Below, one piece after another: positions 41,979 to 51,363 of a stretch of 64,000 nt of DNA. Location of the stretch: contig JANSXE010000003.1 of the NCBI GenBank assembly GCA_024743195.1, forward strand, positions 310,001 through 374,000, given 5' to 3'. The notes under the pieces were generated by a model, which ran no database searches, was not told the origin of the DNA, and worked only from the letters and a program-made list of their open reading frames with translations. How positions within the stretch are numbered: position 1 is the stretch's first letter; every line of letters starts with the position of its first letter. A program made the translations under genes and the position numbers. This stretch comes from Alphaproteobacteria bacterium (GTDB lineage Bacteria > Pseudomonadota > Alphaproteobacteria > UBA8366 > Aestuariispiraceae).

Positions 41979-43042
41979 CGGCGTCAGAAAACGACGCAGC
42001 CGGGCCAGAGGCCCAGGATGGAGGCGCGGCTGGCCAAGAGAGTCTGCGCCTCGACCCCACGGCCGTTGTGGCGCAATGCCGTGCGGGCGTGGCCTCACGG
42101 GACGTCGTCATGGCGTTGGTGGCCGAGTTGATGCAGGCCGGTGAGGCTGTTCCGTTGGAGGTCGAACGCTGCGCGCTTGAGTTCTACATCGCCGAAGACG
42201 CCAGCCGGGTGGATTTGAAGCGCCGACTGTTGAGCGTCTATCGGGAACTCGATCGGCAACCGCCGGATGGACTGGAACAGATGGTGCGCGACTCCTTCAT
42301 CACGGAGGAGCGCGAAACCGACTATCAGGAGATGATGGCCGATTACGGCCGGTCCGTCGGGCAACAGGATATGGAGCCGGCCTTCCTGGAGGACTTGGCC
42401 AAGGTGCGGCGCTTCACGATGACGTCGGTCGAACGGCTGTATGCGCTCTGGGACGCCGTGCGCTACGTGGCGCGATCGGGATTGGAGGGAGACCTTGTGG
42501 AGGCCGGCGTATGGCGCGGCGGAAGCATGATGACGGCCGCCTTGTCGCTTCAGCGGTCCGGCGACATGACGCGCACTCTCTGGCTCTTCGACACGTTCTC
42601 CGGGCTGCCGGCGCCGGATGAAGAACTCGACGTCGACATCCTTGGCAACCGGGCCATCGACGGCTGGCGTCCGCGCGCGGAAAGCGCGGAGTCGTCCCTC
42701 TGGGCCTACGCCGACGAAGCCGACGTCCGCGCGAACATGGCCACTACCGGATACCCCGAAGGCCGGTTGCGCTTCGTGAAAGGCATGGTGGAGGAGACCG
42801 TTCCGAAGGAAGCGCCGGAGCGGATTGCTTTGCTGCGCATCGACACGGATTGGTACGCGTCCTACAAGCATTTGCTGGAGCATCTTTACGATCGGGTGAC
42901 GCCCGGAGGGCTGGTCATATTCGACGATTACGGCCAGTTTCTTGGCGCGCGACAGGCGGTGGACGAGTTCCGTGAAGCGCGTGGGCTCTCCGCCCCGATG
43001 TTTCGCGTCGATTTCTCTTGTCGGATCATGCCGAAATTCTGA
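41975..43042 (+). CDS. TylF/MycF-family methyltransferase with an N-terminal extension
   Basis: GDLVEAGVWRGGSMMTAALSL, LWLFDTFSGLPAPDEE, IALLRIDTDWYASYKHLLEHLYDRVTPGGLVIFDDYG; ATGA overlap with the upstream gene. Confidence 0.88.
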   Translation: MTASENDAAGPEAQDGGAAGQESLRLDPTAVVAQCRAGVASRDVVMALVAELMQAGEAVPLEVERCALEFYIAEDASRVDLKRRLLSVYRELDRQPPDGLEQMVRDSFITEERETDYQEMMADYGRSVGQQDMEPAFLEDLAKVRRFTMTSVERLYALWDAVRYVARSGLEGDLVEAGVWRGGSMMTAALSLQRSGDMTRTLWLFDTFSGLPAPDEELDVDILGNRAIDGWRPRAESAESSLWAYADEADVRANMATTGYPEGRLRFVKGMVEETVPKEAPERIALLRIDTDWYASYKHLLEHLYDRVTPGGLVIFDDYGQFLGARQAVDEFREARGLSAPMFRVDFSCRIMPKF

Positions 43043-43160
43043 GACGGCGGGAATGAGGGTCGGTCCGGCGGTTTGCGCGTCGGGTCTAGGGTGCGTCGGC
43101 GGACGCGGCGGCGGGTCTTGGGCGAGATTAAGATCGCTGGCGGCGTCGGAGGTGAAGCGT

Positions 43161-43679
43161 ATGATCGAAGCGGGGCGATACCGCCAGGTCGCGGACGAGG
43201 TGTTCTACGCGACCGACCCTTTCGCGACCGCGGGGCCGGAGGCGATAGAGTTGATCAAGCAAACCGCCCTGGCCTCGCCGCGGCGGCGCGCTCGCATCTG
43301 CTTTCATCCCGACCCGCAAGCCGCGGCGCAGGAAATGCTGATCGCCATGGGCGGGGCTTCCTACGTGCGACCGCATCGGCACTTCGGAAAGAGTGAAACT
43401 CTGACGGTCCTGGAAGGCGCTGCGACGGCGCTGTTGTTTGACGAGGCCGGAAGCGTCACGCAGCGCGCGCCCATGGGCAGCTATGGTTCCGGCCGGCCTT
43501 TCTTCTATCGGATGCCCCCCGACGTTTTTCACACGCTGATCTTCGAGTGCGAGATGTTCGTTTACCTGGAAACCACGACCGGCCCCTTCGACCCCGCGAT
43601 GTCCGAAGGAGCCCAGTGGGCTCCGCCGGAGAGCGATCCGGAAGCGGGGCGGGCGTTCCTCAGCCGCCTCGACGGCTGA
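43161..43679 (+). CDS. WbuC-like cupin-fold protein
   Basis: ARICFHPDPQAAAQEMLIAMGGASYVRPHRHFGKSETLTVLEG..FYRMPPDVFHTLIF; alternative GTG start at 43152. Confidence 0.8.
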   Translation: MIEAGRYRQVADEVFYATDPFATAGPEAIELIKQTALASPRRRARICFHPDPQAAAQEMLIAMGGASYVRPHRHFGKSETLTVLEGAATALLFDEAGSVTQRAPMGSYGSGRPFFYRMPPDVFHTLIFECEMFVYLETTTGPFDPAMSEGAQWAPPESDPEAGRAFLSRLDG

Positions 43680-43710
43680 CGACCGCGTTTGGCGGCGAGG
43701 AAGGCTGGGA

Positions 43711-45672
43711 GTGAAAGTGCGGGCGCCGAATAAGGGGCGACGACCGAAGGCGCGGATGATCGCGGTTATCTGGGGGCGCCGCTACGTTGAACTGTTCGCG
43801 CGCGTCGCGCTTCCGTCTTATCTGGCGCCCGGGAACATCCCTGCGCTCGCCGACCGTTTCGACCTGGATGTTCTCATCATGACGACGGATGAGAGCGTGC
43901 CTGTCTTCGAGGCGGAACCCGGCTTCGCCGCGCTCCAGGCGCTTTGCCCCGTCGAATACTGTTCGATCGACGATCTCGTGACGAACGGCCTCTATGGCGT
44001 GACCCTGACGCTCGCGTACGCGCGGGGCGTCCGGTCCGCCGGCGCCGACCAGACCGAGACCCTCTTCCTGTTTATGAATTCGGACTTCGTCCTCGCGGAC
44101 GGATCCCTCGCATTCGTCGCCGATCGGATGATGCAGCCAGACGCCCGGTGCCTCCTGGCCCCGTCGCTGCGGGTTCGGAGCGAACTGGCGACGCCTCGCT
44201 TGATCGAGGCGATCGACGAACAGAGCGGGGCGCTCGCGATGGCGCCGCGCGACATGGCGTCTTTCGCCTTCGGTTGCCTTCACCCGACCGTCATCGCCAA
44301 AACCGTCACGCAGGATCTGCTGGCGTCCAGGACCTACAACCAGATCTACTGGCAGGTGGACGACGCGACTTTGCTGGCGCGGCATCATCTCATTTTCATG
44401 TTGGCGATCCGACCTGAACGGCCGATGCCGGCGGTTCGCTCCTATTGCGACTATGGGTTCGTCCCCGACCTGATCCCAAGCGGCAAATGGATCGTCGCGG
44501 ACGATTCGGATGATTGTCTGATGCTGGAACTTCAGCAAACGGAGCAGGAGCGCGACTTGCTGTTCGCAGGCGGCCCGGATCCGAGCGCCATCGCAGCCGG
44601 GCTCGCGGAGTGGACCACGAAAGAGCAGCGTCAGGTCGCTCAGCGCGACATCGTCTTTCACAGCCGTGCTTTGCCTTCCGAGCTTGAGAGCGGGAAGTGC
44701 GCCCTTGCCGATTTCATGTCGGTGGTCCAGGCCGCGATGAAGAGTCCGCCGATCGATCATGTGGACCATCCATACTGGACGCCCGCGATTCGGGTCTGGA
44801 GTCTCTTGCGTACGGAATCCCGCGCAGGCGCCGGATCGCCGCCTGAACCGCCGCCTGAACTGCCGCAGGAGGTTCGGGCTGGAGCCGGGCCGGCTGCATC
44901 GGCGCGGTTCGGGGATCTGTACCTGCGCGTTCTCCGACGCGCACGGGCGCTGCGCGGCCAGGGAATGCGGGTTGCGGTCTGGCATTACCTTTGGCCGGAC
45001 TGTCAGTTGATGCAGGAGGCGATCGACGCGCTCGCCGTCGTCAACGGGGCCCGGGTGCTGGCGATAGATGCGGGAGACGGGGCGTTGTCCGTCGAAGCCG
45101 GTCGAACCCTCGGCGCGCACGTCGGGTCTTTGGATCAACTCTTCGACGCGCCGGGTCGGTTCGACGACAGGTACGACGAGATTTTAGTCCGCCTGCCAGG
45201 GGAGAGGGCGGAAGACGCCGGCCGCGTCGCCGAGAGCGCCGGCCCAATGCTCGCCGCGGGCGGCGTGCTTCGGCTCTGGATCCATCATCCCGGCGCCTGG
45301 TCGGGCCCGCCCAGCCTTCGCGAGCACATCCCGTTTCAGATCGAACGTCTGATCCCCTCCGATTGGCTCGGCTGGTCTTTAGGGACCCGCTATGTGGGCG
45401 GACGACTCCGCAGGCGTCTCCGTTCCATCGAGGCGGCGTGTCTGAAGGCGCTGTGGCCGGGAAGCATGAAACGGCTCCCGGCGTCTCTCATCGCGGCGAC
45501 GTTCCTGCCCATCGTTGCGTTTGCTGTCGCGATCGACAACAGGCGCCAGGTCGCCCGACGCGTCGACGCTCCTCCCGCATTCTGCACCAGCATCCTGTTG
45601 ACGATGCGGCGGCGTGTCGACGCTCACGGAACCAGTGAGAGCGGAGGCCGCGGCCGATACCGTTCTGCGTGA
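43711..45672 (+). CDS. large protein of unrecognised family (paralog of 31996-33954)
   Basis: AVIWGRRYVELFARVALPSYLAPGNIPAL, YGVTLTLAYAR, LFLFMNSDFVLADGSL, NQIYWQVDDATLLAR, SYCDYGFVPDLIPSG; GTG start proposed. Confidence 0.78.
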   Translation: MKVRAPNKGRRPKARMIAVIWGRRYVELFARVALPSYLAPGNIPALADRFDLDVLIMTTDESVPVFEAEPGFAALQALCPVEYCSIDDLVTNGLYGVTLTLAYARGVRSAGADQTETLFLFMNSDFVLADGSLAFVADRMMQPDARCLLAPSLRVRSELATPRLIEAIDEQSGALAMAPRDMASFAFGCLHPTVIAKTVTQDLLASRTYNQIYWQVDDATLLARHHLIFMLAIRPERPMPAVRSYCDYGFVPDLIPSGKWIVADDSDDCLMLELQQTEQERDLLFAGGPDPSAIAAGLAEWTTKEQRQVAQRDIVFHSRALPSELESGKCALADFMSVVQAAMKSPPIDHVDHPYWTPAIRVWSLLRTESRAGAGSPPEPPPELPQEVRAGAGPAASARFGDLYLRVLRRARALRGQGMRVAVWHYLWPDCQLMQEAIDALAVVNGARVLAIDAGDGALSVEAGRTLGAHVGSLDQLFDAPGRFDDRYDEILVRLPGERAEDAGRVAESAGPMLAAGGVLRLWIHHPGAWSGPPSLREHIPFQIERLIPSDWLGWSLGTRYVGGRLRRRLRSIEAACLKALWPGSMKRLPASLIAATFLPIVAFAVAIDNRRQVARRVDAPPAFCTSILLTMRRRVDAHGTSESGGRGRYRSA

Positions 45673-45733
45673 GCGTCGTTGACATCCAAGCGCGCACTTG
45701 CCATTAGCGGGGCGTCCAATCTGTGGGGGCACT

Positions 45734-46624
45734 ATGGCGAATGGCGGAAGTTTCCTTGTTGTCGGCGGCGACAGCTTGGTCGGGGGCTGGACGGTTCGCG
45801 CGCTCGCGGCGCGCGGCCATGACGTTTTGGCGTCGACACGCCGCCAAGAGACGCTTGGAGACGGCCGCGTGCTCGTGGATTTCGAGCGCGAGGAGACGTA
45901 CCGGGCGCCGGAAGGGGTGGACTACGCGTTCGTGATCGCTGCGGCGACCAACTATGAACGGTGTGAGACGGACCCCATGGCCAGGGTGATCAATGTCGAA
46001 TTGATCCCGCGGTTGGTTGGATCGCTGCTCGAGCAGGGCGTCTTTGTCACGTTCATCTCGACGAACTCCGTGTTCGGCGGGGAACGGCCCTGGCCCCATG
46101 AGGACGACCCGCATGCGCCCGGCATCGCCTATGCTCAGCAAAAGTCGGACGGCGAAGCCGAGATCCTTCGGCGCGCCGACGCCCTGGGCGCGCGAGAGCG
46201 GTTGAACGTCACGCGCCTGACGAAGATCATGGAGGCGGACACGCCGCCGCTGCCGACCTGGCTTTCGGCTTGGCGGAAGAATGACGTCGTCACGCCCTTC
46301 GCAGACCTGATTTTCGCGCCGATGTCCGTCCAGTTCGTCAGCGAGTCGCTGGCCACGATCGGTGAGAAGCGGGCGCCTGGCAATCTGCACCTGTCCGGGG
46401 CCGAGAATGTCAGTTATGTCCAGTTCGCCGAGGCCGTGGCGACCCACCTAGGCGTCGACCGCGCGCTGATCGAGGCGACGACCGCGACCGAGAAGGGCGT
46501 GCGCATCGCCTTCAAGCCGACCTATAGCGGGCTCGGCATGACGCGAACGACGGATGTTACCGGCCTGAAGCCTCAATCCCTGGACGATCTGGTTCGGGAC
46601 TTGTTCGGCCAACAGGGTCAGTGA
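45734..46624 (+). CDS. SDR-family sugar-nucleotide reductase (RmlD-like)
   Basis: SFLVVGGDSLVGGWTVRALAARGHDV, FVTFISTNSVFGGE, AYAQQKSDGE. Confidence 0.85.
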   Translation: MANGGSFLVVGGDSLVGGWTVRALAARGHDVLASTRRQETLGDGRVLVDFEREETYRAPEGVDYAFVIAAATNYERCETDPMARVINVELIPRLVGSLLEQGVFVTFISTNSVFGGERPWPHEDDPHAPGIAYAQQKSDGEAEILRRADALGARERLNVTRLTKIMEADTPPLPTWLSAWRKNDVVTPFADLIFAPMSVQFVSESLATIGEKRAPGNLHLSGAENVSYVQFAEAVATHLGVDRALIEATTATEKGVRIAFKPTYSGLGMTRTTDVTGLKPQSLDDLVRDLFGQQGQ

Positions 46625-46638
46625 GTCAGCCGCTTTGA

Positions 46639-47925
46639 ATGCAAGGGGGACTTGCGACGATGAATGTGACCGTGTCGCACCGTGAGACGTGCCGTCTGTG
46701 CAATTCGGCGAATGTCGAACGGGTCGTTGCGCTGAAGCCGATCCCTCTTTCCGAGGGCTACACGGACGATCCGGACAGCGCCCGCGCGGCGCCGCGCTAT
46801 CCGGTGGACGTGTATATGTGCGCGGATTGCGGACACGTACAGCACCTCGACGTCATCGACGCGAAGAATCTCTGGAACTCCTACACCTATTATTCGGGGG
46901 AAGCGAAAGGCATGCCGGAACACTTCCGGCAGATGGCCGACAAGATCCTTGCAGCCGTCTCCCCGCCTGACGGCGCGCTGGTAATCGACATCGGAAGCAA
47001 TGACGGATCGCTGCTGCTGCCGTTCAAGGAGCGGGGGTTCCGCGTGCTTGGCGTCGACCCGGCCACCGAAGTCGCACGGCGGGCCAATGAACGGGGCGTG
47101 GAGACGTTCTGCGACCTCATGTCCTACGGTCTCGCCGAGAAGATTCGCGAGGAATACGGCCCGGCGCACGCCATCTGCGCCTTCAATGTCTTCGCCCACG
47201 CGGACGACCTCGGCGAAATGGTGGATTGCGTTCGCACGATGCTGGCGCCGGATGGACTGTTTTTCTTCGAGGCGCAGTACCTCCTGGACATCATCGACGG
47301 CGTTCTTATCGCATCGATTTTCCATGAGCATATGAGCCATCATTCCGTGAAGCCTCTAATCCAATTCCTGGATCGCCACGGGCTCGAACTGATCGCGGTC
47401 GAGCGGGCGCCGATTCAACACGGCTCGCTGATCGGAACGGTGCAGTTGAAGGGCGGGGCGCGGCCGGTGGAACAGTCGGTCCATGACCTCGTGGCGCTGG
47501 AGGATCGACGGGAGCTGGACAAGCTGTCGACGTTGCGAGCGTTCGACGCGAAGGTCGCCCAACTGCGCGACGGCGCCTCCAGGTTGGTCGAGCGGTGGCG
47601 CGCCGATGGCAAGACCGTCGCCGCCTACGGGGCCGCCCGAAGCGGGCCGACGCTCCTGGCTCAGCTCGGCCTGCGCGACGCCATCGAGTTCATCGTCGAC
47701 GACCACCCGCAGAAGGTTGGAAAGTACTCGTCCGGCGACGGCATTCCGATCCTTCCGACGGCCGAGCTGCTCGAGCGCATGCCGGAGTACACCGTGATCC
47801 TCGCCTGGGTGCACTCCGCGAAGATCATTGAATCGAACCAGGAGTATCTGGAGCGGGGCGGCCATTTCGTCGTCTTGTGTCCGGAGACCCGCGTCGTCGG
47901 CAAGGACGGCGACGTCAGGATCTGA
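46639..47925 (+). CDS. NDP-sugar C-methyltransferase (TylCIII/NovU-like)
   Basis: CRLCNS..MCADCGHVQHLDVID, LVIDIGSNDGSLLLPFKERGFRVLGVDPA, IFHEHMSHHSVKPL, VAAYGAARSGPTLL. Confidence 0.9.
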   Translation: MQGGLATMNVTVSHRETCRLCNSANVERVVALKPIPLSEGYTDDPDSARAAPRYPVDVYMCADCGHVQHLDVIDAKNLWNSYTYYSGEAKGMPEHFRQMADKILAAVSPPDGALVIDIGSNDGSLLLPFKERGFRVLGVDPATEVARRANERGVETFCDLMSYGLAEKIREEYGPAHAICAFNVFAHADDLGEMVDCVRTMLAPDGLFFFEAQYLLDIIDGVLIASIFHEHMSHHSVKPLIQFLDRHGLELIAVERAPIQHGSLIGTVQLKGGARPVEQSVHDLVALEDRRELDKLSTLRAFDAKVAQLRDGASRLVERWRADGKTVAAYGAARSGPTLLAQLGLRDAIEFIVDDHPQKVGKYSSGDGIPILPTAELLERMPEYTVILAWVHSAKIIESNQEYLERGGHFVVLCPETRVVGKDGDVRI

Positions 47926-47963
47926 CACGGCGCCGGGCGGCGCGCAAAGGTGGGGCGAAAGCG

Positions 47964-48647
47964 ATGAACGACACCCAACGCACGAAAGAAGCGCAATATC
48001 AGGTGATCGTCGAGGCTGCGGAGCAGCGCGGCGTCGAGCGCTTCGGTCTGCGCAGCAGCGAGAGCTGGTACGAGGATCCGAAGCATCTCGTCTTTCGGCT
48101 GTCGCGCTATAAGTTCGTCGCCAAGATGCTGCAGGGGCGCCGTCACGTGCTGGAGGTCGGCTGCGGCGACGCGTTCGGCATTCGAATCGTCCAAGCCGAA
48201 GTCGAGAACCTTACCGCGATCGATTTCGACCCCGTCTTCATTGACGACGTGAACGATCGGATGGTCGAGCGCTGGCGTTTTGAGGCGAAGGTCCACGATA
48301 TGCTGGAGGGGCCCGTTCCCGGATCCTTCGACGCGGTCTACGCGCTGGACGTTTTGGAGCATATCGAGCCGTCCGACGAGCGGGTCTTCCTGGAGAACAG
48401 CTTCGCGTCTCTGGAGCCAGACGGCTGCGCCATCATTGGCGTACCCTCACTTGAAAGTCAGGTTTACGCGTCGCCGCAGTCGAAAGAAGGGCACGTGAAC
48501 TGTAAGAGCGCTCCGGAGCTGAAGGCGTTGCTCGAGGAGTACTTCTTCAACGTGTTCATCTTCAGTATGAACGATGAAGTGGTGCATACCGGCTATCACA
48601 AAATGGCGCATTACGTTTTCGCGATATGCGCCGGGCGGCGTCCTTAA
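47964..48647 (+). CDS. class I SAM-dependent methyltransferase
   Basis: HVLEVGCGDAFGIRIVQAEVENLTAIDFDPVFI, FDAVYALDVLEHIEPSDE. Confidence 0.88.
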   Translation: MNDTQRTKEAQYQVIVEAAEQRGVERFGLRSSESWYEDPKHLVFRLSRYKFVAKMLQGRRHVLEVGCGDAFGIRIVQAEVENLTAIDFDPVFIDDVNDRMVERWRFEAKVHDMLEGPVPGSFDAVYALDVLEHIEPSDERVFLENSFASLEPDGCAIIGVPSLESQVYASPQSKEGHVNCKSAPELKALLEEYFFNVFIFSMNDEVVHTGYHKMAHYVFAICAGRRP

Positions 48648-48770
48648 CAGCCCCAGCGGACTCCTGCGGCGGTTGCCCGAGGCGGAGGTCGGAACGACGC
48701 CATGGTTGACGCGGGGGGGGCGGCCCTGCATGCGATACGCAATCGTGAACGACGAGATGGGACGACTGAG

Positions 48771-49709
48771 ATGAAGGTTTTTGTAACCGGAGCATGTGGC
48801 TACAAGGGCACCGTGCTGGTGCCCAAACTGCTGGAGCATGGCCACGAGGTCGTGGCGTTCGACATCCAGTGGTTCGGCAACCACCTGCAGCCGCACCCGG
48901 CTTTGACCGTGGTCAAAGGCGACATCCGAAACATCGACGAGGTCGATTTGGACGGCGTGGACGCCATTATCCATCTGTCGAGCGTCGCGAATGATCCGTG
49001 CGGCGACCTCGATCCGAAGCTAACGTGGGAGATCAGTTGTCTCGCCACGATGCAGCTCGCTGACCGCGCGAAGCGTCTCGGCGTGAAGCGCTTCATCTAC
49101 GCATCGTCCGGGTCGGTCTACGGCATCTCCGACGCGCCGCAAGTCACGGAAGACCTGGAGCTGTTTCCGCTCTCCGAATACAACAAGACGAAGATGTGCG
49201 GCGAGCGGATCGTGCTCTCCTATCAGGACGATATGACGGTACAGATCGTGCGGCCCGCTACGGTCTGCGGTTTTTCCCCGCGCATGCGGTTGGACGTGTC
49301 CGTCAACTTGCTGACGATGCAGGCGCTGGAGAACGGAAAGATCACCGTCTTCGGCGGCGATCAGACGAGGCCGAACATCCATATTGACGACATCACCGAT
49401 CTTTACATCTTCCTCTTGGACAACCCTCAGCACACCGGGGTCTACAACGCGGGTTTCGAGAATTTGTCGATCAAAGAGATCGCCGAGATGGTGCGCGAAA
49501 TCGCGGAAGCGGAGGTCGAGATCACTCCCTCGAACGATCCGCGGTCCTATCGGGTCAATTCGGACCGGCTGCTCGCCACCGGTTTCCGCCCCAAGAAGAC
49601 GGTGCGCGATGCGATCCAGGAACTGGCCGGCCTCTATTCGCAAGGCGTGCTGAAGAACGATCCCTCGTTCCACAATCTGAACTGGATGCAGAAAGAGGTG
49701 GTGTCATGA
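48771..49709 (+). CDS. NAD-dependent epimerase/dehydratase
   Basis: MKVFVTGACGYKGTVLVPKLLEHGHEV, FIYASSGSVYG, YNKTKMCGE. Confidence 0.9.
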   Translation: MKVFVTGACGYKGTVLVPKLLEHGHEVVAFDIQWFGNHLQPHPALTVVKGDIRNIDEVDLDGVDAIIHLSSVANDPCGDLDPKLTWEISCLATMQLADRAKRLGVKRFIYASSGSVYGISDAPQVTEDLELFPLSEYNKTKMCGERIVLSYQDDMTVQIVRPATVCGFSPRMRLDVSVNLLTMQALENGKITVFGGDQTRPNIHIDDITDLYIFLLDNPQHTGVYNAGFENLSIKEIAEMVREIAEAEVEITPSNDPRSYRVNSDRLLATGFRPKKTVRDAIQELAGLYSQGVLKNDPSFHNLNWMQKEVVS

Positions 49710-50335
49710 GCGTCGCGAAGGTGCGGGCGGAGGTCAAGAAGCCCGGCGAGGCGGAGGCGATGTTCGCCGGCTACACGGATCGTCTCTCCGAGACGCTCGA
49801 TGGGTATGATTGGAGCGTTGTGGCTGAACTCGCGGAGGATATGCTGGACGCCTGGAAGACCGGGCGTCAGGTTTTCTTCTGCGGCAACGGCGGCAGCGCG
49901 GCGAACGCGATCCATCTCGCGAACGACTTCATCTACGCCCTCGGCAAGACCCCGGGTTCGGGCATCCGGGTGCATGCGCTGCCCGCGAACCCGGCGGTGC
50001 TGACCTGTTTGGCGAACGACGAAGGCTATGATCAGATCTACTCGATTCAACTTGGCGTCTTGGCTCGGCCCGACGACATCTTGATCTGCTTTTCGGGCAG
50101 CGGCAATTCTCCGAACATCCTGCGCGCGCTCGAAGAAGCGAAGCGCATCGGCGTCAAGAGCTACGCGGTGCTTGGCTTCTCGGGCGGAGCGGCGAAGGGC
50201 CTTGCGGACCGGCCCATCCATTTCGCCGTCGACGACATGCAGATCTCCGAGGATGCACAACTGATCATCGGGCACATGCTCATGCAGTACCTGTGGTCTA
50301 AGCGCGGCGAAGTGATCGACGCCGCCGGCGCGTAG
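49706..50335 (+). CDS. SIS-domain isomerase (GmhA/phosphoheptose isomerase-like)
   Basis: VFFCGNGGSAANAIHLANDFIYA, DDILICFSGSGNSPNILRALEEAKRIG; ATGA overlap with the upstream epimerase. Confidence 0.87.
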   Translation: MSVAKVRAEVKKPGEAEAMFAGYTDRLSETLDGYDWSVVAELAEDMLDAWKTGRQVFFCGNGGSAANAIHLANDFIYALGKTPGSGIRVHALPANPAVLTCLANDEGYDQIYSIQLGVLARPDDILICFSGSGNSPNILRALEEAKRIGVKSYAVLGFSGGAAKGLADRPIHFAVDDMQISEDAQLIIGHMLMQYLWSKRGEVIDAAGA

Positions 50336-50347
50336 GGTGCTGATCTG

Positions 50348-51346
50348 ATGGCGGGTGACACACGGTTTCTGGTTCTCGGGTCGAATTCGTTCTCGGGCGC
50401 AAGCTTCTGCGACTATCTTGCCGGCTTGGGCCACGACGTGCTGGCGACCAGCCGCTCGCCGGAGCCGCATCAGGCGATGCTGCCCTACAAGTGGCGCAAG
50501 GACGGCGGTGCGGTTCGCTTCCAGAAGATCGACATCAATCACGACCTCGACGGCTTGAGCGACTTGCTCAAGCGCGAGCGCCCGACCCATGTCGTCAACT
50601 TCGCCGCGCAAAGCATGGTCGGGCAGAGCTGGGACCACCCGGACGATTGGATGCGCACGAACGTCGTGTCGACGGTGCGGTTGCACAATCTGCTGCGCGC
50701 GTATGACGGGCTCGATCGCTACGTTCACGTGACGACGCCAGAGGTTTACGGCTCGACGGACGGGTGGGTGCGCGAAGACCATCCCTACAACCCATCCACT
50801 CCCTATGCGGTGTCGCGCGCGGCCGGGGATATGAGCCTGAAGACCTATGTGGACAATTTCGGCCTTCCGGCCGTGTCCACCCGCGCGGCGAACGTCTATG
50901 GGCCCGGGCAACAATTGTACCGGATCATTCCCCGGACGATCTACGCGGCGATGACCGGGGAAAAGCTTCGGCTCGACGGCGGCGGCAAGTCGGTCCGCGT
51001 GTTCATTCACATGGACGACGTTTCCGACGCCACCTACAAGGTCGCGCTGAATGGCGAGCCCGGATCGTGCTATCACATCTCCGGCTATGAGTTGGTCTCG
51101 ATCAGGCAACTCGTGGAAATGATCCTTGAGCAGCTCGGCGTCTCGTTCGAGGACTATGTCGAGATCGGTCCGGAGCGGCCGGGTAAGGACACCGCCTACA
51201 TGCTGGACAGCTTCAAGATCCGAACGGAACTCGGGTGGCGCGATTCGATCAGTCTTGCTGAAGGTTTGGCCGGCTGCATCGCATGGGCCAAGTCCTTTGA
51301 GTCGCAACTGGGCGAGTTGCCGTCCCAATACGTCCACAAGCCCTAA
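50348..51346 (+). CDS. NAD-dependent sugar-nucleotide dehydratase/epimerase (RmlB/Gmd-like)
   Basis: FLVLGSNSFSGASFCDYLAGLGHDV, HVVNFAAQSMVGQSWDHPDDWMRTNV, TPEVYGSTDG, PYAVSRAAGD. Confidence 0.88.
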   Translation: MAGDTRFLVLGSNSFSGASFCDYLAGLGHDVLATSRSPEPHQAMLPYKWRKDGGAVRFQKIDINHDLDGLSDLLKRERPTHVVNFAAQSMVGQSWDHPDDWMRTNVVSTVRLHNLLRAYDGLDRYVHVTTPEVYGSTDGWVREDHPYNPSTPYAVSRAAGDMSLKTYVDNFGLPAVSTRAANVYGPGQQLYRIIPRTIYAAMTGEKLRLDGGGKSVRVFIHMDDVSDATYKVALNGEPGSCYHISGYELVSIRQLVEMILEQLGVSFEDYVEIGPERPGKDTAYMLDSFKIRTELGWRDSISLAEGLAGCIAWAKSFESQLGELPSQYVHKP

Positions 51347-51363
51347 TCACGGGGAGGGGAACG

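Noticed and set aside
49634-51337. 567-aa minus-strand ORF opposite the SIS and epimerase genes
   Set aside because: Shadow ORF; both plus-strand genes have clear motifs.
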